Program-made: the position numbers and the translations under genes
Source: Fluviibacter sp964498255
Lineage (GTDB): Bacteria; Pseudomonadota; Gammaproteobacteria; Burkholderiales; Rhodocyclaceae
Length of the DNA: 9,321 nt
Direction: 5' to 3'
Assembly (NCBI GenBank): GCA_964498255.1
Contig: CAZCGW010000043.1
Coordinates: forward strand, 1 to 9,321
Part shown: piece by piece, positions 7,916 through 9,321 of the stretch
Numbering within the stretch: the stretch's first letter is position 1
How the letters are laid out: each line of letters begins with the position of its first letter
The notes under the pieces: model-generated
The model's input: the letters and a program-made list of their open reading frames with translations, nothing else
The model's database searches: none
What the model was told of the DNA's origin: nothing

Positions 7916-7941
7916 AAAAAAAGCGCCGGGCTCAGCAAGCC
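7916..7941 (-). terminator. T-tract after a small hairpin between hisZ and purA (possible attenuator)
   Basis: On the minus strand a short 4-bp stem (GGCT/AGCC, loop TGCTG, 7929-7941) overlaps the hisZ stop. After six GC-rich bases it is followed by seven consecutive T residues (7916-7922). The stem is short and set off from the T-tract, so this is at best a weak intrinsic terminator or pause site that could lower expression of purA relative to the upstream genes. Confidence 0.25.
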
Positions 7942-9128
7942 TGAACGACCCACTTACCCTGCATCTGCACCAGGATTCGATCACAAACCCCACCGCTGTA
8001 AATCACTTCGCCGGTTGCGATGGCCGGCGCTTGCACTTCACCCGGTAGCGCGTCGATGACACGCTCACCACGATCACGCAAAACCTTGATGGCTTGGGCA
8101 CGCTTCTCGCACGCTTCTGCAGTAGCATCAGCGGCCAAGGCGGGCGCGAAAACCGCTGCCTGCACGACGGGCAATGCAGACAAACGACACAATTCGCGAA
8201 TGTCTAACGAGAACCCGGTGGCTGGTCGCGCACGACCAAAAGCAGCCCCTACGCCATCATAACGGCCGCCCAGCACCATGGCTGCGCTATGACCCTCGCA
8301 GTAACCCGCGAAGACCATACCGCTGTGGTAATGATACCCACGCAGATCCGAGAGATCCACGTACAAGGGCAAATCAGCTGCCTGATTGATAATCGCTTCC
8401 AGGTCATCCAGCGCCTTGTGAATGGCGGGCACCTTAGGCAATGCATCACGCGCCTTATCCAACACGGTGCGGTCGCCATACAGGCGTGGTAGCGCCAGCA
8501 TAGCCGTGCGCAATTCCGGACGCCAATTGATTGTTTCGCTATCCAGCGCCGGAATATCCTTGCGCTGTAGCAATTTGAAGAAGTGCTCTTCGCCTTCGCC
8601 TGAAACCCCTGCCAGCGTCATCAGTGTGCGGAAGATGCCCATATGACCCAGATCAATCCGGGCTGCCGGCGCACCTGCCGCCTGCAAGGTTGCCGCAGCC
8701 AGACGAACGATTTCCAGATCAGCTGGCAGATCCGCGTACCCATAGATCTCGGCGCCCAGCTGGAATGGCTCACGGCTGGCCTGCATATCTGCTGGCTGCG
8801 CGTGTAACACGCTGTGGCAATAGCAAAGGCGGACGACACCGGGACGATTGAGCAAATGAGCGTCGATTCGTGCCACCTGGGCCGTCATATCGGCACGTAC
8901 GCCCAGCGTACGACCCGAGCCCTGATCAACCAGTTTGAAGGTGCGCAGGTCGAGCTCGCGGCCAGCGCCGGTTAATAGCGAATCCAGATACTCGATCAGC
9001 GGTGGTTGCACCAGCTCATAGCCATGTCCCTGGTACAGATCCAGCAGACGACGGCGCAGTATTTCAAGTCGAGCGGCCTCATCGGGCAACGCATCGGCAA
9101 CGGATTCGGGCAACAACCACTTCATCAT
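7932..9128 (-). CDS. hisZ: HisZ, regulatory subunit of ATP phosphoribosyltransferase
   Basis: HisZ is a histidyl-tRNA synthetase-like protein without aminoacylation activity. It associates with the short form of HisG to make the active, histidine-regulated first enzyme of histidine biosynthesis. The 398-residue protein begins MMKWLLPESVADALPDEAARLE, the usual HisZ opening. It retains class II synthetase features: GVRADMTAQVARI (76-88), RLCYCHSVLHAQP followed by SREPFQLGAEIYG, and a HisRS-like block SGMVFAGYCEGHSAAMVLGGRYDG. It lacks the C-terminal anticodon-binding domain of true HisRS, as its length shows. Two adjacent ATG codons (9128 and 9125) overlap the stop of the preceding gene by four or one bases, so coupled translation is likely. 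Its partner hisG is not in the window. Confidence 0.93.
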   Translation of the reverse strand: MMKWLLPESVADALPDEAARLEILRRRLLDLYQGHGYELVQPPLIEYLDSLLTGAGRELDLRTFKLVDQGSGRTLGVRADMTAQVARIDAHLLNRPGVVRLCYCHSVLHAQPADMQASREPFQLGAEIYGYADLPADLEIVRLAAATLQAAGAPAARIDLGHMGIFRTLMTLAGVSGEGEEHFFKLLQRKDIPALDSETINWRPELRTAMLALPRLYGDRTVLDKARDALPKVPAIHKALDDLEAIINQAADLPLYVDLSDLRGYHYHSGMVFAGYCEGHSAAMVLGGRYDGVGAAFGRARPATGFSLDIRELCRLSALPVVQAAVFAPALAADATAEACEKRAQAIKVLRDRGERVIDALPGEVQAPAIATGEVIYSGGVCDRILVQMQGKWVVQAC

Positions 9129-9319
9129 GATGTTTGACGCAGTACAGTAAGAATGAGCACACCGGCAAGCATGGCTGTCAGACCCAGAAAGCGGATCTGA
9201 CCATCACGCAGCTGAAGCATGCGTTCAAAGGTTTCACGCCACATGCGCGGCGAAATGAATGGGAGCATACCCTCAAATACGAGCATCAGGGCAATCGCCA
9301 GCCAGATCGTGTCGTTCAT
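9125..9319 (-). CDS. DUF2065 (YjeT-like) small membrane protein
   Basis: This 64-residue protein has two hydrophobic segments (about 3-20 and 43-60) around a short polar region PRMWRETFERMLQLRDGQIR. The pattern WLAIALMLVFEGMLPFISPRMW closely matches the DUF2065 family, including E. coli YjeT, which lies between hflC and purA. The function of the family is not known. The position here suggests that hflX-hflK-hflC lie just beyond the right edge of the window. ATG 9319 gives the normal family length, but only two bases upstream are visible, so its ribosome binding site cannot be checked. Its TGA stop overlaps the start of hisZ. Confidence 0.88.
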   Translation of the reverse strand: MNDTIWLAIALMLVFEGMLPFISPRMWRETFERMLQLRDGQIRFLGLTAMLAGVLILTVLRQTS

Positions 9320-9321
9320 GC

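Noticed and set aside
7886..7993. 36-residue extension of PurA
   Set aside because: It overlaps the hisZ coding end and is absent from the family, whose proteins begin close to the MAKN-type start.

Overview
The window reads as a stretch of an ordinary proteobacterial chromosome, most likely a betaproteobacterium. The main clue is the gene order on the minus strand: a DUF2065 (YjeT-type) membrane protein, then hisZ, purA, rnr and rlmB. This is the E. coli hflX-hflK-hflC-yjeT-purA-nsrR-rnr-rlmB locus with hisZ inserted before purA, and hisZ in this position is typical of Betaproteobacteria. In place of nsrR there is a tRNA-Leu(CAG) gene. I cannot name the genus. No mobile element, CRISPR array, phage gene or toxin-antitoxin pair was seen.

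Left block, plus strand (1-2777). The last codons of cysD overlap cysN by one base (TAATG). These encode the two subunits of ATP sulfurylase for sulfate assimilation. Ten bases after cysN begins a membrane protein with about seven N-terminal helices and a C-terminal spermidine-synthase-like domain, probably co-transcribed with cysDN. It ends nine bases from the end of the opposing block.

Right block, minus strand (2787-9321). In transcription order this is a DUF2065 protein, hisZ (regulatory subunit of ATP phosphoribosyltransferase), purA (adenylosuccinate synthetase), an intergenic region with two hairpins, then rnr (RNase R) and rlmB (23S rRNA Gm2251 methyltransferase). DUF2065/hisZ and rnr/rlmB overlap by four bases (ATGA), as in translationally coupled pairs. 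The block groups histidine and purine biosynthesis with RNA maturation and decay.

Between purA and rnr, tRNA-Leu(CAG) lies on the plus strand, against its neighbours. Its promoter is a perfect consensus sigma-70 site (TTGACA, 16-base spacer, TATAAT) whose -35 box is embedded in the first codons of rnr. Any rnr transcript started upstream of the tRNA must therefore run antisense through the whole tRNA gene. This is the most unusual structure in the window. The rest is conserved housekeeping content, and no wholly new system is evident.
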